The translations under genes and the position numbers were made by a program. The notes under the pieces were generated by a model, which was not told the origin of the DNA, searched no databases, and saw nothing but the letters and a program-made list of their open reading frames with translations. From Leeuwenhoekiella parthenopeia (lineage in GTDB: Bacteria > Bacteroidota > Bacteroidia > Flavobacteriales > Flavobacteriaceae): 64,000 bases of DNA. Within the stretch, counting starts at the first letter, position 1. The number at the start of each line of letters is the position of its first letter. The DNA is taken from the NCBI RefSeq assembly GCF_020782115.1, contig NZ_JAJGMW010000026.1, positions 1 to 64,000 of the forward strand, in the 5' to 3' direction. Shown here piece by piece: positions 16,308 to 26,119 of the stretch.

Positions 16308-19300
16308 ATGATACAACTAAACAAAAAATGGCTTATCATTCTGGGCTGCTTTCTCGTGAGCACCGGGATTTGGGCACAACAAAAGACCATTACCGGTACG
16401 GTTACAGACCCTCAGGGTATGCCACTTCCGGGAGTAAATGTATTGGTTCAGGGTACTCAACGCGGTACTCAAACCGATTTTGACGGACAGTACACTATAG
16501 CAGCCGACGAGGGTGATGTACTTCTTTTTTCATTTCTGGGAATGAAATCGATTTCGCAAACTATTGGAGAAGCTTCAAGCTACCCGATCACTATGCAGGA
16601 GGACAGTGCCGAACTGGATGCGGTTGTAGTGGTGGGTTATGGTACCCAGAAAAAATCGGATCTTACCGGTGCCGTAGCTACTGTAAGCTCAGATGAGTTA
16701 CTCACTCAGCCTGTGAGTAATGTATTTCAGGCATTACAGGGTAAAGCAGCAGGGGTTGACATAACCAGTAGTGAAAGACCGGGTACAGTAGGCTCCGTAC
16801 GCATTCGCGGTAATAGATCGCTTACAGCAAGTAATGCTCCGCTTTATGTGGTTGATGGAGTTCCACTTCTTTCCGCCTCGTCTATAGAAACCATAAACCC
16901 AAGGGATATTGAATCTATTAACGTGCTTAAAGACGCCTCAGCAACAGCTGTTTACGGTTCTCGAGGTGCTAACGGGGTTATAATTGTTACTACCAAAAAG
17001 GGTAAAGTAGGAAGATTCTCATTGAATTATTCTGGTACAGTTACCACATCAAACATAGTAGATAGGGCTCCGGCTATGAGCGCTGCAGACTTTATTGAAT
17101 TTAGAAGATGGGCGGCTTTTAATTTGGATCCAGATACTTACGCCAATCCCAATTCCCCTACCTTAGAAAATGACACCAATATTTTTGACAGCCCTCTGGA
17201 TGGTCAGACTTCAAGAGATAATGTGTTACAGGGATGGGAGAATGGATCTTTCGATGCATCACGAGTTCGTAATACAGACTGGACAGATTTTGTTACCCAA
17301 ACCGGGATTTTAACAGAGCACACATTGAGTGCTAGTGGAGGTACAGAAAAAGTAAGCGCCTACGGTTCTATAGGATACCTAAACAATGAAGGAACCCAAA
17401 AGGGCCAGTTTTATGAGCGCTATACTGCAAATTTAAGTGCTACCCTAAAGCCCACAGACTGGTTTAGATTGGATGCAAATTTCAATCTTTCCTGGAGCGA
17501 ACAGGATTTTGGCTTTTCTACATTGGGCGCGCGCAGCGGCTCATCTCCAAACGCGATTTATGGGGCAGCTAAAAGTATTTACAATATTGCGGTACCCTAT
17601 GATGAAAACGGAGATATTATTATAAATCCGGGAGGTGAAAACACGATTTTCACCATTATCGATGAATGGAACAGAAGCACCCAACTATCTCAAACGGCAC
17701 GTGGACTGGGAAGTCTTAGCGCCACATTCGATATTGGTGAGATTTATGAACCGCTAAAAGGGCTCGAGTACTTAATACGCTTTGGACCCGACTTCAGACA
17801 TTTCCGGGAAGGAGTGTATATTGACGGGAGTTCTTCTCTAAGAATCAATTCAGATGGTTCTCTGGGAACTAATTTTGCCCGCTTAAATAACCGTCGTGAC
17901 TTATCGTGGACGCTTGATAACCAAATCAATTATGCCACGTCTATTGGTGAAAAGCACAATATTGATCTAACCCTGTTACAAACTGCTTCTTCCTGGAACA
18001 TCGAAAGTTCGGGAATATCTGCAAACAATATCCCCAAACCTTCTATGCTGTGGAATAATTTTGGAGCTATTGATATAAACAATCCCGAAAATAATGTAAG
18101 TATTGGTTCTAATCTTAATGAGCGACAGCTGAGCTCCTATATGGTACGATTAAACTATGGTTTCAACAGTAAATACCTGCTTACTGTTTCAGGACGATGG
18201 GATGGTGCCTCTCAATTAGGAGAAGGAAATAAATGGGATTTCTTTTCTTCTGCCGCACTGGCCTGGAGACTTGATCAGGAAGATTTCCTGGCTAATGTAA
18301 GCTGGGTAAACAGTCTGAAATTAAGATTGGGTTACGGTACAACTGGTAACTCAGCAGTAGATCCTTACGCTACAAAAGGGGATATCATATCCATATTCCT
18401 GCCCTTTAACGGTTTAGCCAATCAAATAGGATATACCACAAACGAACCCTACTATTCACGGTCTCAATTATCACTGGCAAACCCCAATCTGGGCTGGGAG
18501 AAAACCACACAATACAATCTGGGTATTGACTTTGGTATTTTAAAAAACAGAATTTCCGGAAGTTTCAACGTTTATAAATCCTACACCTCAGATTTACTAA
18601 TGTCTGTGAATATTCCAACGCTAACGGGCTTCCCTTCTACTATTGCCAACATAGGGAGAACAAACAACCGGGGTTTTGAAGCTTCTCTTAATTTAATACC
18701 CGTAGAAACAGAGCAAGGATTTCAATGGTCTTCAGATCTAAATGCTGCCTGGCAGCGTGATGAAATTGACGAACTGGCTTACGGCGAAAATGACATGGTA
18801 GACAACAATTGGTTCATAGGAGAATCTATCGGAGTAATTTACGGCTACGGTAATCGCGGTATTTGGCAGAACACTCCTGAAGATCTTGCCGAAATAGCGC
18901 TTTGGAATGAGAACGGCTATGATTTTTCTCCCGGTAATGTGCGCCCCGAAGATCAAAATGGAGATTATGTGATGAATGCAGATGATCGGGTGATTTTAGG
19001 CAATACGGTACCGAGATGGACATTAGGTTGGAACAACTCATTCTCCTGGAAAGGATTTGAGTTAAGTACCCTCATTATTTCACGCCTCAATTATAAGGCA
19101 AATATTGGTGGGGAAGCGATGACAGCAAGATCCAATCAACGGGAAATAGATTACTGGACACCTGATAATACAGACGCAGAGTTTCAAAAACCCATACTGG
19201 GGCAGGCGACATCAGGTTCTCAGGATGAATTTTCGGGTTTGCTGGGAATACGGGACGCAGGTTTCATAAAAATCCGAAACATTTCTCTCGGTTACAATTT

Positions 19301-19463
19301 TTCGCAGGAACAAAGTGAACAACTCGGATTTAAAAATCTCAGAGTATATGTGCAGGCAGTCAATCCGGGAAGTATTTATCAGGGAGCCGCCTGGTATGAT
19401 TTTGACACCAACGCTACAATCTTTGACAGAAGTTTTGCAGTAGGATTAGACATTGGGCTTTAA
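16308..19463 (+). CDS. SusC/RagA-family TonB-dependent outer-membrane transporter
   Basis: 1051 residues from the ATG at 16308, preferred over the ATG at 16269 because it opens a proper signal peptide (MIQLNKKWLIILGCFL to IWAQ). A carboxypeptidase-regulatory-like domain (ITGTVTDPQGMPLPGVNV) is followed by the plug (PLYVVDGVPL, NVLKDASATAVYGSRGANGVI) and the 22-stranded barrel with long tyrosine/asparagine-rich strands. With SusD it forms the outer-membrane uptake machine; here the cargo is presumably RG-I oligosaccharides, judged only from neighbours. SusD follows after 26 bases. Confidence 0.95.
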   Translation: MIQLNKKWLIILGCFLVSTGIWAQQKTITGTVTDPQGMPLPGVNVLVQGTQRGTQTDFDGQYTIAADEGDVLLFSFLGMKSISQTIGEASSYPITMQEDSAELDAVVVVGYGTQKKSDLTGAVATVSSDELLTQPVSNVFQALQGKAAGVDITSSERPGTVGSVRIRGNRSLTASNAPLYVVDGVPLLSASSIETINPRDIESINVLKDASATAVYGSRGANGVIIVTTKKGKVGRFSLNYSGTVTTSNIVDRAPAMSAADFIEFRRWAAFNLDPDTYANPNSPTLENDTNIFDSPLDGQTSRDNVLQGWENGSFDASRVRNTDWTDFVTQTGILTEHTLSASGGTEKVSAYGSIGYLNNEGTQKGQFYERYTANLSATLKPTDWFRLDANFNLSWSEQDFGFSTLGARSGSSPNAIYGAAKSIYNIAVPYDENGDIIINPGGENTIFTIIDEWNRSTQLSQTARGLGSLSATFDIGEIYEPLKGLEYLIRFGPDFRHFREGVYIDGSSSLRINSDGSLGTNFARLNNRRDLSWTLDNQINYATSIGEKHNIDLTLLQTASSWNIESSGISANNIPKPSMLWNNFGAIDINNPENNVSIGSNLNERQLSSYMVRLNYGFNSKYLLTVSGRWDGASQLGEGNKWDFFSSAALAWRLDQEDFLANVSWVNSLKLRLGYGTTGNSAVDPYATKGDIISIFLPFNGLANQIGYTTNEPYYSRSQLSLANPNLGWEKTTQYNLGIDFGILKNRISGSFNVYKSYTSDLLMSVNIPTLTGFPSTIANIGRTNNRGFEASLNLIPVETEQGFQWSSDLNAAWQRDEIDELAYGENDMVDNNWFIGESIGVIYGYGNRGIWQNTPEDLAEIALWNENGYDFSPGNVRPEDQNGDYVMNADDRVILGNTVPRWTLGWNNSFSWKGFELSTLIISRLNYKANIGGEAMTARSNQREIDYWTPDNTDAEFQKPILGQATSGSQDEFSGLLGIRDAGFIKIRNISLGYNFSQEQSEQLGFKNLRVYVQAVNPGSIYQGAAWYDFDTNATIFDRSFAVGLDIGL

Positions 19464-19489
19464 TCGAAATTAAAATTTAAAAAATAGAA

Positions 19490-21595
19490 ATGATGAAAAT
19501 AAATAGCTATTTAATAAAATCTAAGATTCTCGTTTGCACGATTTTAGCACTGGGCCTGGTTTCCTGCAAAGATGATTTTCTTGACGAGGAATTAACAAAT
19601 CAATACTCCACAGAATATTTTGAAACAGCTCAGGGCCTCGAGGACCTAACAGTTTCTTTATATGGAAATATCCGCTGGCATTTTGGATTTGAATGGGCTT
19701 ATGCTATGACGCTTTACGGTACCGATGAGTTTACCAATGCAAATGATTTAACCAATGAAATGTGGAATACCTATGACAACCGTTTGGGTCCCGTAGGTGC
19801 TACGCGTGAAACGGGTGCGGCAAACGGAAATGCTACTTCTCCTGCAGCCCTGTGGGACCAAATGTATTACGGTATTGCTTCGGCAAACACCATCATTGCA
19901 AATGCCGATGTTATTACTGATGAGACCACACGGAACAGATGTTTAGCACACGCCCATTTCTTAAGAGGATATAACTATTACAGACTGGCAGCTCAATACG
20001 GAGGAGTGGTATTACAACTCGAACCGGTATCGGGTGTCGTTCGTAATTTTGAGCGTGCAACAGATGAAGAAACCTGGGAACAGGTTATTACAGATTTTAG
20101 AGAAGCCTACAATTACTTTGAAGGTGAAATTTACACCTACGGAAAGGGAGCTACCTGGACCAAAGCTACAGCAGCCCATTTCCTGGCTAAGGCGCTGCTC
20201 TTCAGAGCATCAGAACGCAATGAGGCTTGGAATGCTTCCTATATCCAGGAAGACCTGCAGGAGGCTATCGATGTTGCCTCATACGCTATTCAGGCACGAG
20301 GTGCTTTGACAGATAACTACAGGGATCTTTACGCAAACTGGACAGGTATTGACAGTGAGGCAGAGCAGTTAGATGAAATTTTAATGGCTGCACCACACAA
20401 CGGAGATGCTTCTACAGTAGGCCGTTTTGGTAACCGCACCTACTCCTATTTCACACCTCAATTTTCAAATTTTTCCGGAGGTTGGGTAAGACGCGGAGTA
20501 TGGATTGGCAGTATGGACTTCCAACGCCTGCGTCCTACAGAATATACCTACGCCGTTTTTGATCACGTAAATGACTCCCGCATGTGGAAAACCTTTAAAA
20601 CGGTTTATGGTGTAAACAATGTGATTAATACTAATGTTGATGTAGAAGTGGGAGACCCCGGTATTGTAATGATCTTGAATACCAAAGACGATGATACTTA
20701 TAATGGATTTACTTTCGGTGCAAATATTCAAAATCCAGACTGGAGGGATGTTAATGGCAGGTTACCCGAATGGCAACTGGGAATGCGTCAGACCGCAACA
20801 TCAGGTTCTTTAACATCAAACCCCGGTCAATTTGTACCAAACTCACTAGTGCTTTATCAGAACGGCGAATATGTTTCCCCCAACTTTAAGAGCACACCGG
20901 TTTCAAACTTTTTTGCCGGTATTAATAAAACCGACGATGGTTCCCGTTTCGCAGAAAGAGGAGATGCGCACCGTGATGTAACCATGGCCCGACTTGCGGA
21001 AACCTATCTGGTACGTGCCGAATGCTACGTGCGTTTACAACAATATGGCAATGCCATGAATGACCTAAACACGGTAAGGGCTCGGGCAGCCTGGAAAAAT
21101 GGGGAAAACCGTTCGTATTATGTAGACGGGTCAGTTGCTTTTGAAAATAACAGTCTCAATACGGGAACTGCAGCAACAAACTATATCAATTCTAACTTAA
21201 ACATGAATACCTACTATTTGTCTAATCCAGACCTTGAGGTTACCACTGCTGCATCTGATCTGAGTCTAAGCTCCTTTCCCGAAAATCTTCCGGATGAAGA
21301 CGAGGCTGTACTCACTGCTCTTGGAGTTTCGGGAACGTATGAGCGTGCCTTACATTTTATCTTGAATGAACGCACACGCGAATTATTGGGAGAATGGCAG
21401 CGGTGGGAGACGCTTTCACGCACAGGAACACTTATTCAAAGAGCTCGTGCCTTTAACCCGCAGGCAACCAATATAACGGCTAACAAGCACGAATTGCGAC
21501 CTATACCACAATCCTTTATAGATGGTTTATTAAATGAAGACGGTTCTAATCTCTCTGCTGAAGCAAGAGCCGAATGGCAAAACCCCGGTTACTAA
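19490..21595 (+). CDS. SusD/RagB-family surface glycan-binding lipoprotein
   Basis: 701 residues, long for SusD. Lipoprotein signal with lipobox LGLVSC (about residue 26), then KDDFLDEELTNQYSTEYF, a standard SusD opening. Helical TPR-like parts include HAHFLRGYNYYRLAAQYGGVV and VRAECYVRLQQYGNAMNDLNTVRARA, and the C-terminal ERTRELLGEWQRWETLSRTG is the usual RagB/SusD ending. It forms the lid over SusC and binds incoming glycan. Two ATG codons in a row are possible starts. An inverted repeat plus T-rich tract just downstream suggests the transcript mostly ends before GH31. Confidence 0.95.
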   Translation: MMKINSYLIKSKILVCTILALGLVSCKDDFLDEELTNQYSTEYFETAQGLEDLTVSLYGNIRWHFGFEWAYAMTLYGTDEFTNANDLTNEMWNTYDNRLGPVGATRETGAANGNATSPAALWDQMYYGIASANTIIANADVITDETTRNRCLAHAHFLRGYNYYRLAAQYGGVVLQLEPVSGVVRNFERATDEETWEQVITDFREAYNYFEGEIYTYGKGATWTKATAAHFLAKALLFRASERNEAWNASYIQEDLQEAIDVASYAIQARGALTDNYRDLYANWTGIDSEAEQLDEILMAAPHNGDASTVGRFGNRTYSYFTPQFSNFSGGWVRRGVWIGSMDFQRLRPTEYTYAVFDHVNDSRMWKTFKTVYGVNNVINTNVDVEVGDPGIVMILNTKDDDTYNGFTFGANIQNPDWRDVNGRLPEWQLGMRQTATSGSLTSNPGQFVPNSLVLYQNGEYVSPNFKSTPVSNFFAGINKTDDGSRFAERGDAHRDVTMARLAETYLVRAECYVRLQQYGNAMNDLNTVRARAAWKNGENRSYYVDGSVAFENNSLNTGTAATNYINSNLNMNTYYLSNPDLEVTTAASDLSLSSFPENLPDEDEAVLTALGVSGTYERALHFILNERTRELLGEWQRWETLSRTGTLIQRARAFNPQATNITANKHELRPIPQSFIDGLLNEDGSNLSAEARAEWQNPGY

Positions 21596-21634
21596 ATTCA
21601 AATGATTTAGAAATCCATATCTTTTAATAAGAAT

Positions 21635-21673
21635 CCGGTCAGATCTTTTACAGGGTCTGATCGGTTCTGTTTT
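21635..21673 (+). terminator. Probable intrinsic terminator after susD
   Basis: CCGGTCAGA (21635-21643) pairs with TCTGATCGG (21656-21664) with one G-U, and TTCTGTTTT follows. It lies 40 bases past the SusD stop and just before the GH31 start, so it may attenuate rather than fully end transcription. Confidence 0.6.
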
Positions 21674-21690
21674 AATCAAAACCCATAACA

Positions 21691-24117
21691 ATGCGCATTT
21701 TACTCGGCTTATTTATCGTCTTTACCGCTTTTAAAACAAACGCCCAAACCGGTCTCGGCAATTTTCAGGAAATTGAAAATCAAAACGAAAGCTACATTCA
21801 GATCAAAACAGATAATGCCCATTTGCGTATCGAAATCTGTTCAGATGCCCTGCTCCGCATCAGAAACTCCTGGGATGGAATCTTTGAGGCAGACGAACCC
21901 TATATGGTGGTCAACTACGATTGGCCGGCAACCTCCTATACCCTGACTGACTCAGAGGAGCAGCTCATCTTGCAGACCGAAAAACTGAAAGTAGCAATTA
22001 CAAAACAACCGGTTCAGATCAGTATTTTTGATTCGGAAGGCAGGCTGTTGAATGCCGATGCTTCCGCCGGAAATTATAGAGACAATCAACACGTAGGGGT
22101 GCAGAAACAACTTTTCCCCGATGAGCATTTCTTCGGCCTGGGAGAGCGTATGGACTTTTTAGACCGAAGGGGAAAGAAAACCACATTAACGGTTGGCCGC
22201 GGTGAAGGTTTACCGCACATCATTGGTGCCTATAATGTTTTGGAAGCCAACTACAGTCCCGTTCCATTTATAATGAGTACACGGGGTTACGGGATATTTT
22301 TTCACACCTCTTTTACCTCAACCTGGAATTTAGGACATAGCAGCAACGAAACCTATAGCTTTGAAGCCGAAGGTGGCGAACTCGATTACTACTTCATATA
22401 TGGGCCTGATTTTGAAGCAATCTTAGACCGCTATACCAGTATAACTGGAAAGGCTCCGCTTCTTCCCAGAGCGGCTTTGGGCCTGCACGTAGGTACTTAC
22501 AGCGGCGGCACCTGGGGACACGAAGAAAAAACCTCAGACCACTACCCGGTTGATTTGGTTCGTAAATTCAGGGAACTGCATATTCCTATAGACATCCTCC
22601 ACCTGGATTCTACCTGGCGTATCTTTGGTAAAAATGGCGGCAGCGGTGCCACAACCTTTGAATGGCGGGAAACTTTTGAGAATCCGGAAGCGATGTTCGA
22701 CAGCCTGTATGCCGAAGGCCTGAGTATGGTGGGGGTGCACGTACGGCCCCGCTTTGATAACGGCAATACGTTAAACCTGCTCGATCAGGCCCGGAAAGCC
22801 GGCTTTGTCTATCCGGAGCCCAATAATACGGGAGAATTTGTAAACTTCTTTGATACGAAAGCCGTAGACTGGTGGTGGCAAAACGGGGCAAAACGCCTGG
22901 CCGATACCGGAGCCATGTTTTTTAAAACCGATGAAGGCAGTGCCTTTGGCCGAAAGGCTAATGAAAGCAATAAAACCGGTCCGCAAGGGCCCGAAATCAA
23001 GCGCCTGCACAACCTCTTTCCTTTGGCCTATGCCAAAGCACCCTATGAAAAGTTTCAGGAATATAATGGTATGCGGGGTATGAATCATACCCGTGAGGGT
23101 TATGCCGGTATACAGCGCTATCCCTTTATTTTTGCAGGCGACTGGCCCAGCGAATGGCAGTATTTTGAACCCGTGATTAAGGCAGGCTTAAACATCGGCC
23201 TTTCGGGGGTAAGCAATTGGGCGCATTGTATGGGTGGTTTTGAGCACGTGGCAGATCCCGAGTTGTACATCCGCTGGACGCAGTTTGGCCTCCTCAGTCC
23301 CATCGCCCACCTCTTTGGGATGGAACACCCCAATTATAAAGAGCCCTGGGCCTATGGTGAGGAAGCTTTGGCCAACTTTAGAAAATACGATGAGCTGCGG
23401 TATGAACTTGCCCCCTACCTCTACAGCACCATGTATGAAAACCACCTGACCGGCAAACCCATGATGCGCGCGCTGGTTTTAGACTACCAAAACGATCCTA
23501 ATGTGTACGACATTACAGATCAATACCTGCTAGGGAATGCTATGATGATTTGCCCTGTGGTGACCAAAGGAGCACAAACCCGAACCCTTTACCTGCCGCA
23601 GGGCAACTGGATTAATTACTGGACCGGGGCAAAACATACCGGCAGGCAGTACCTCAATGTGCTTTGTCCGCTTGATCAAATCCCTATTTTCCTAAAAGAA
23701 GGCGCTATGATACCCACCCAAAAGCTGGTACAGACCTTAGATGCCAAAACTCCGCAGGAAATCCTATTGAACATCTATCCGGGAACTGAAAGTACGCTCT
23801 TGCTTTATGACGACGACGGTAAAAGCCTGGACTATCAGAAAGGCAGACTGAGTACCACTGCGTTCAGCCTTACCGCAGACGAGGAGCACATCCGGTTGAC
23901 CAAAAAAGAATTAAAACAGGCTTATAAGCTGGAGAACCGAACCTATCGCTACCTCCTTCACCTCGATCATAAACCCCAAAAACTTTGGTTAAACGACAAA
24001 GAAGTCAATCTGGAGGGCACTACGTCTGAAGATTTTTCTGTGACTTATAGAGATGGAATTTTAAATATAGGAAGTGGTATTCAAAAAGAACTATTCAGTA
24101 TTCGTATTAAACCTTAA
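21691..24117 (+). CDS. GH31 family alpha-glycosidase
   Basis: 808 residues with a signal peptide ending TNAQ. An N-terminal galactose-mutarotase-like domain (residues about 30-240, with FFGLGERMDFLDRRG) leads to the (beta/alpha)8 barrel: GLHVGTYSGGTW, IPIDILHLDSTWR, and the nucleophile region FFKTDEGSAFG, then GVSNWAHCMGGF and RWTQFGLLSPIAHLFG. GH31 members include alpha-glucosidases, alpha-xylosidases and alpha-galactosidases; the changed motifs make the substrate uncertain. It is the last gene of the RG-I locus and may act on a side-chain or on a different plant or algal glycan. Confidence 0.85.
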   Translation: MRILLGLFIVFTAFKTNAQTGLGNFQEIENQNESYIQIKTDNAHLRIEICSDALLRIRNSWDGIFEADEPYMVVNYDWPATSYTLTDSEEQLILQTEKLKVAITKQPVQISIFDSEGRLLNADASAGNYRDNQHVGVQKQLFPDEHFFGLGERMDFLDRRGKKTTLTVGRGEGLPHIIGAYNVLEANYSPVPFIMSTRGYGIFFHTSFTSTWNLGHSSNETYSFEAEGGELDYYFIYGPDFEAILDRYTSITGKAPLLPRAALGLHVGTYSGGTWGHEEKTSDHYPVDLVRKFRELHIPIDILHLDSTWRIFGKNGGSGATTFEWRETFENPEAMFDSLYAEGLSMVGVHVRPRFDNGNTLNLLDQARKAGFVYPEPNNTGEFVNFFDTKAVDWWWQNGAKRLADTGAMFFKTDEGSAFGRKANESNKTGPQGPEIKRLHNLFPLAYAKAPYEKFQEYNGMRGMNHTREGYAGIQRYPFIFAGDWPSEWQYFEPVIKAGLNIGLSGVSNWAHCMGGFEHVADPELYIRWTQFGLLSPIAHLFGMEHPNYKEPWAYGEEALANFRKYDELRYELAPYLYSTMYENHLTGKPMMRALVLDYQNDPNVYDITDQYLLGNAMMICPVVTKGAQTRTLYLPQGNWINYWTGAKHTGRQYLNVLCPLDQIPIFLKEGAMIPTQKLVQTLDAKTPQEILLNIYPGTESTLLLYDDDGKSLDYQKGRLSTTAFSLTADEEHIRLTKKELKQAYKLENRTYRYLLHLDHKPQKLWLNDKEVNLEGTTSEDFSVTYRDGILNIGSGIQKELFSIRIKP

Positions 24118-24191
24118 AAATTTAAGAGAATACGCATTTCCGGCTCCTTATTTTAGGGGATTCTTAAGAGCAACTTCACCTTAGCCTTTTG

Positions 24192-24199
24192 TAACTTTG
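24192..24199 (+). promoter_or_regulatory. Minus-7 promoter element TAACTTTG
   Basis: An exact match to the Bacteroidota minus-7 consensus TAnnTTTG, ending 19 bases before the TTG start of the histidine kinase gene. No clear minus-33 TTG is seen at the right distance. It suggests the kinase has its own promoter rather than being the tail of the pectin operon. Confidence 0.5.
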
Positions 24200-24218
24200 A
24201 ATCCCCAAATAAAATGCT

Positions 24219-25391
24219 TTGAACCCCAAAGATTTCCGTCGCGTAAAAAAACTGGCCGAATTGGATTTGGACTATCAGGAACTAAAGGAAGAATTGACTC
24301 CCCTTAGTAAACTGGCTGCTCAAATTGCCGGCACCGAATTGTCTGAAGTAAATTTCATAGACAACTTCACCCAGTGGACCGTTGCCAGCACTCTGGGTGG
24401 TTTTTGCCAGAAACCCCGCGAGGAAGCAATCTGCAACTATACCATCGAAGAAGAAAAGGCTTTGATGATTCAGTTGCCCCGGGATCCCAGATTCGAGAAC
24501 AGCACCTATGTGGTTGATGAGGGCTATAAACTCTACTACGGTATCCCGCTTAAATTTGATGATAACATCGCGATAGGGGCTCTGTGTGTGGCCGGTAAAT
24601 CTATAGAAGATCTGGATGACCTTCAGATTAAACATTTGCACCTTATAGCCAGACAAATCGTAAAACAGCTCGAACTCCGCTTTGAATTGAAGCAAGCACA
24701 GGATGCGGTATTAAAAGAGCGTAAACTCAAAAGACAGCTCGCACACGATGTACGCAGTCCGCTAAGCGGTATATCTCAGTTAGTGCAGCTTACAGATCTT
24801 GAAGATTCTCCCCGTAGAGAATTGGTACAGGTTATCAATCTTATTGCCTCCAGTGCCGAATCGGTTCTTTCCTTAACAGATGAAATTCTGAATGAATTGC
24901 TGATTGAGGACGAGTTCAATAAGAGCAAATCGGTATTTACCTTTGAAAGTTTAGGCACCAAATTACGCAATCTGTATAAACCTCAGGCTGAAGCCAAACA
25001 GATTGATTTTGAAGTAACGTATGACAGCCTGAAACGTGAATTTACCGGCAAAAACCTTCTGCCTTTAATCGGTAACCTGGTTTCTAACGCTATTAAATTT
25101 ACCCATAACGGAGGCCGGGTAAGCGTGCATTTAAGTTTGACCGGACTCAAACCTATCGATGAAAAAATCAACATACGCGTGGAAGATACCGGTGTAGGAA
25201 TGACATCCGCGCAAATAGAAGCAATAAGCATGACCGATTTCCGGGATCGCCTGCAAAGCTCAGATACAAATGGTTTTGGAATGGGCTTACTGTTCGTACG
25301 CGAATTGATTGAAGATCTGGGAGGAGATCTTGAAATCAGTTCCCAGCCGAATAAAGGAACTCAAATCACCATCGCTTTACCCTTAATTTAA
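24219..25391 (+). CDS. Cytoplasmic GAF-domain sensor histidine kinase (orphan)
   Basis: 390 residues from a TTG start, supported by the promoter element just upstream. There is no membrane segment. Residues about 25-150 form a GAF domain of the kind with FIDNFTQWTVAS and GALCVAGKSI. The kinase core follows: phosphoacceptor His176 in LAHDVRSPLSG, N box LVSNAIKFTHNGG, G1 DTGVGM and G2 GFGMGL. It would autophosphorylate in response to a small cytoplasmic signal and pass the phosphate to a response regulator, but none is encoded nearby. Association with the pectin locus is by position only. Confidence 0.88.
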   Translation: MNPKDFRRVKKLAELDLDYQELKEELTPLSKLAAQIAGTELSEVNFIDNFTQWTVASTLGGFCQKPREEAICNYTIEEEKALMIQLPRDPRFENSTYVVDEGYKLYYGIPLKFDDNIAIGALCVAGKSIEDLDDLQIKHLHLIARQIVKQLELRFELKQAQDAVLKERKLKRQLAHDVRSPLSGISQLVQLTDLEDSPRRELVQVINLIASSAESVLSLTDEILNELLIEDEFNKSKSVFTFESLGTKLRNLYKPQAEAKQIDFEVTYDSLKREFTGKNLLPLIGNLVSNAIKFTHNGGRVSVHLSLTGLKPIDEKINIRVEDTGVGMTSAQIEAISMTDFRDRLQSSDTNGFGMGLLFVRELIEDLGGDLEISSQPNKGTQITIALPLI

Positions 25392-26119
25392 GGGCACTTC
25401 TCCGCTAGAGCTTTCCTGTTCTTTAGCTGTTCTGCTTGCTTGCAATCAACACATTTGCTGTGGCTTCGATAATTTTGAATGCGAATGCAGAATGCTGAAT
25501 GAAGAGTTATTTTAAATTTTGAATTTTCAACTTTAAACCTTGAACCCGACTCCACACGCTGAACTTTAAACCGATTTCTTACCTCTTAATTCCTACTTCT
25601 CACCTCCTACCTGCAACTTGCCTCCTGCCACTGTTCCTGCGCGATTGCATCGCGTACCCTGATTTTACATTTCAAATAGGCCTCTAATTAATCTAAACAC
25701 CTCCCGCCCATCTGAAGCAAACCTTTTATTGAGGCCTTAAGCCGTAAGCAAATGTATCGAGAACTGTCAGTTCGAGTATTTGATGGAGGCCAAACGCCGA
25801 AAGCAAATGTATCGAGAACTGTCAGTTCGAGTGCCGGACGAGGCCTAAGGCCAAGATCGCTTTATCGAGAACTGTCAGTTCGAGTGCCGGACGAGGCCTG
25901 AGGCCAAGATCGGTTTATCGAGAACCCTTTTCAGTAACACATATTCTAACCCGGAAGCGCAATAAAACATCCCTCCAAACCTCCCTTCGAAGGGAGGCTT
26001 ATCCTCATCCCCCCGCCCTTCTCCCGCAGAGAAGGGAGCATAATTTTTAACTAGAATTGTACGTTAATTTGATGATCAGGCTTTTTGAATGCCTATGCCT
26101 TTTTTAAACATAAGAATAA
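25392..26119. other. Repeat-rich non-coding region
   Basis: A 728-base gap with no gene. It holds a stretch at 25490-25620 of GAAC/TTTGAA-rich low-complexity sequence (also found at 42.4-43.8 kb), a small palindrome around 25639-25654 (GCGCGAT, then ATCGCG), the tandem array at 25755-25925, and a purine/pyrimidine-rich palindromic tract near 25975-26040. Confidence 0.6.
25755..25925. repeat. Tandem repeat, period 53-55 bp, three and a part units
   Basis: TATCGAGAAC starts at 25755, 25810, 25863 and 25916, giving spacings of 55, 53 and 53. Each full unit carries the perfect palindrome GAACTGTCAGTTC and, in the later units, GTGCCGGACGAGG. The same words build the larger inverted-repeat elements at 42.1-43.5 kb, so this is a member of the same family in tandem form. 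Confidence 0.75.

Noticed and set aside
25755-25925. Possible CRISPR array
   Set aside because: Units are contiguous with similar sequence throughout, no unique spacers of regular length and no cas genes.
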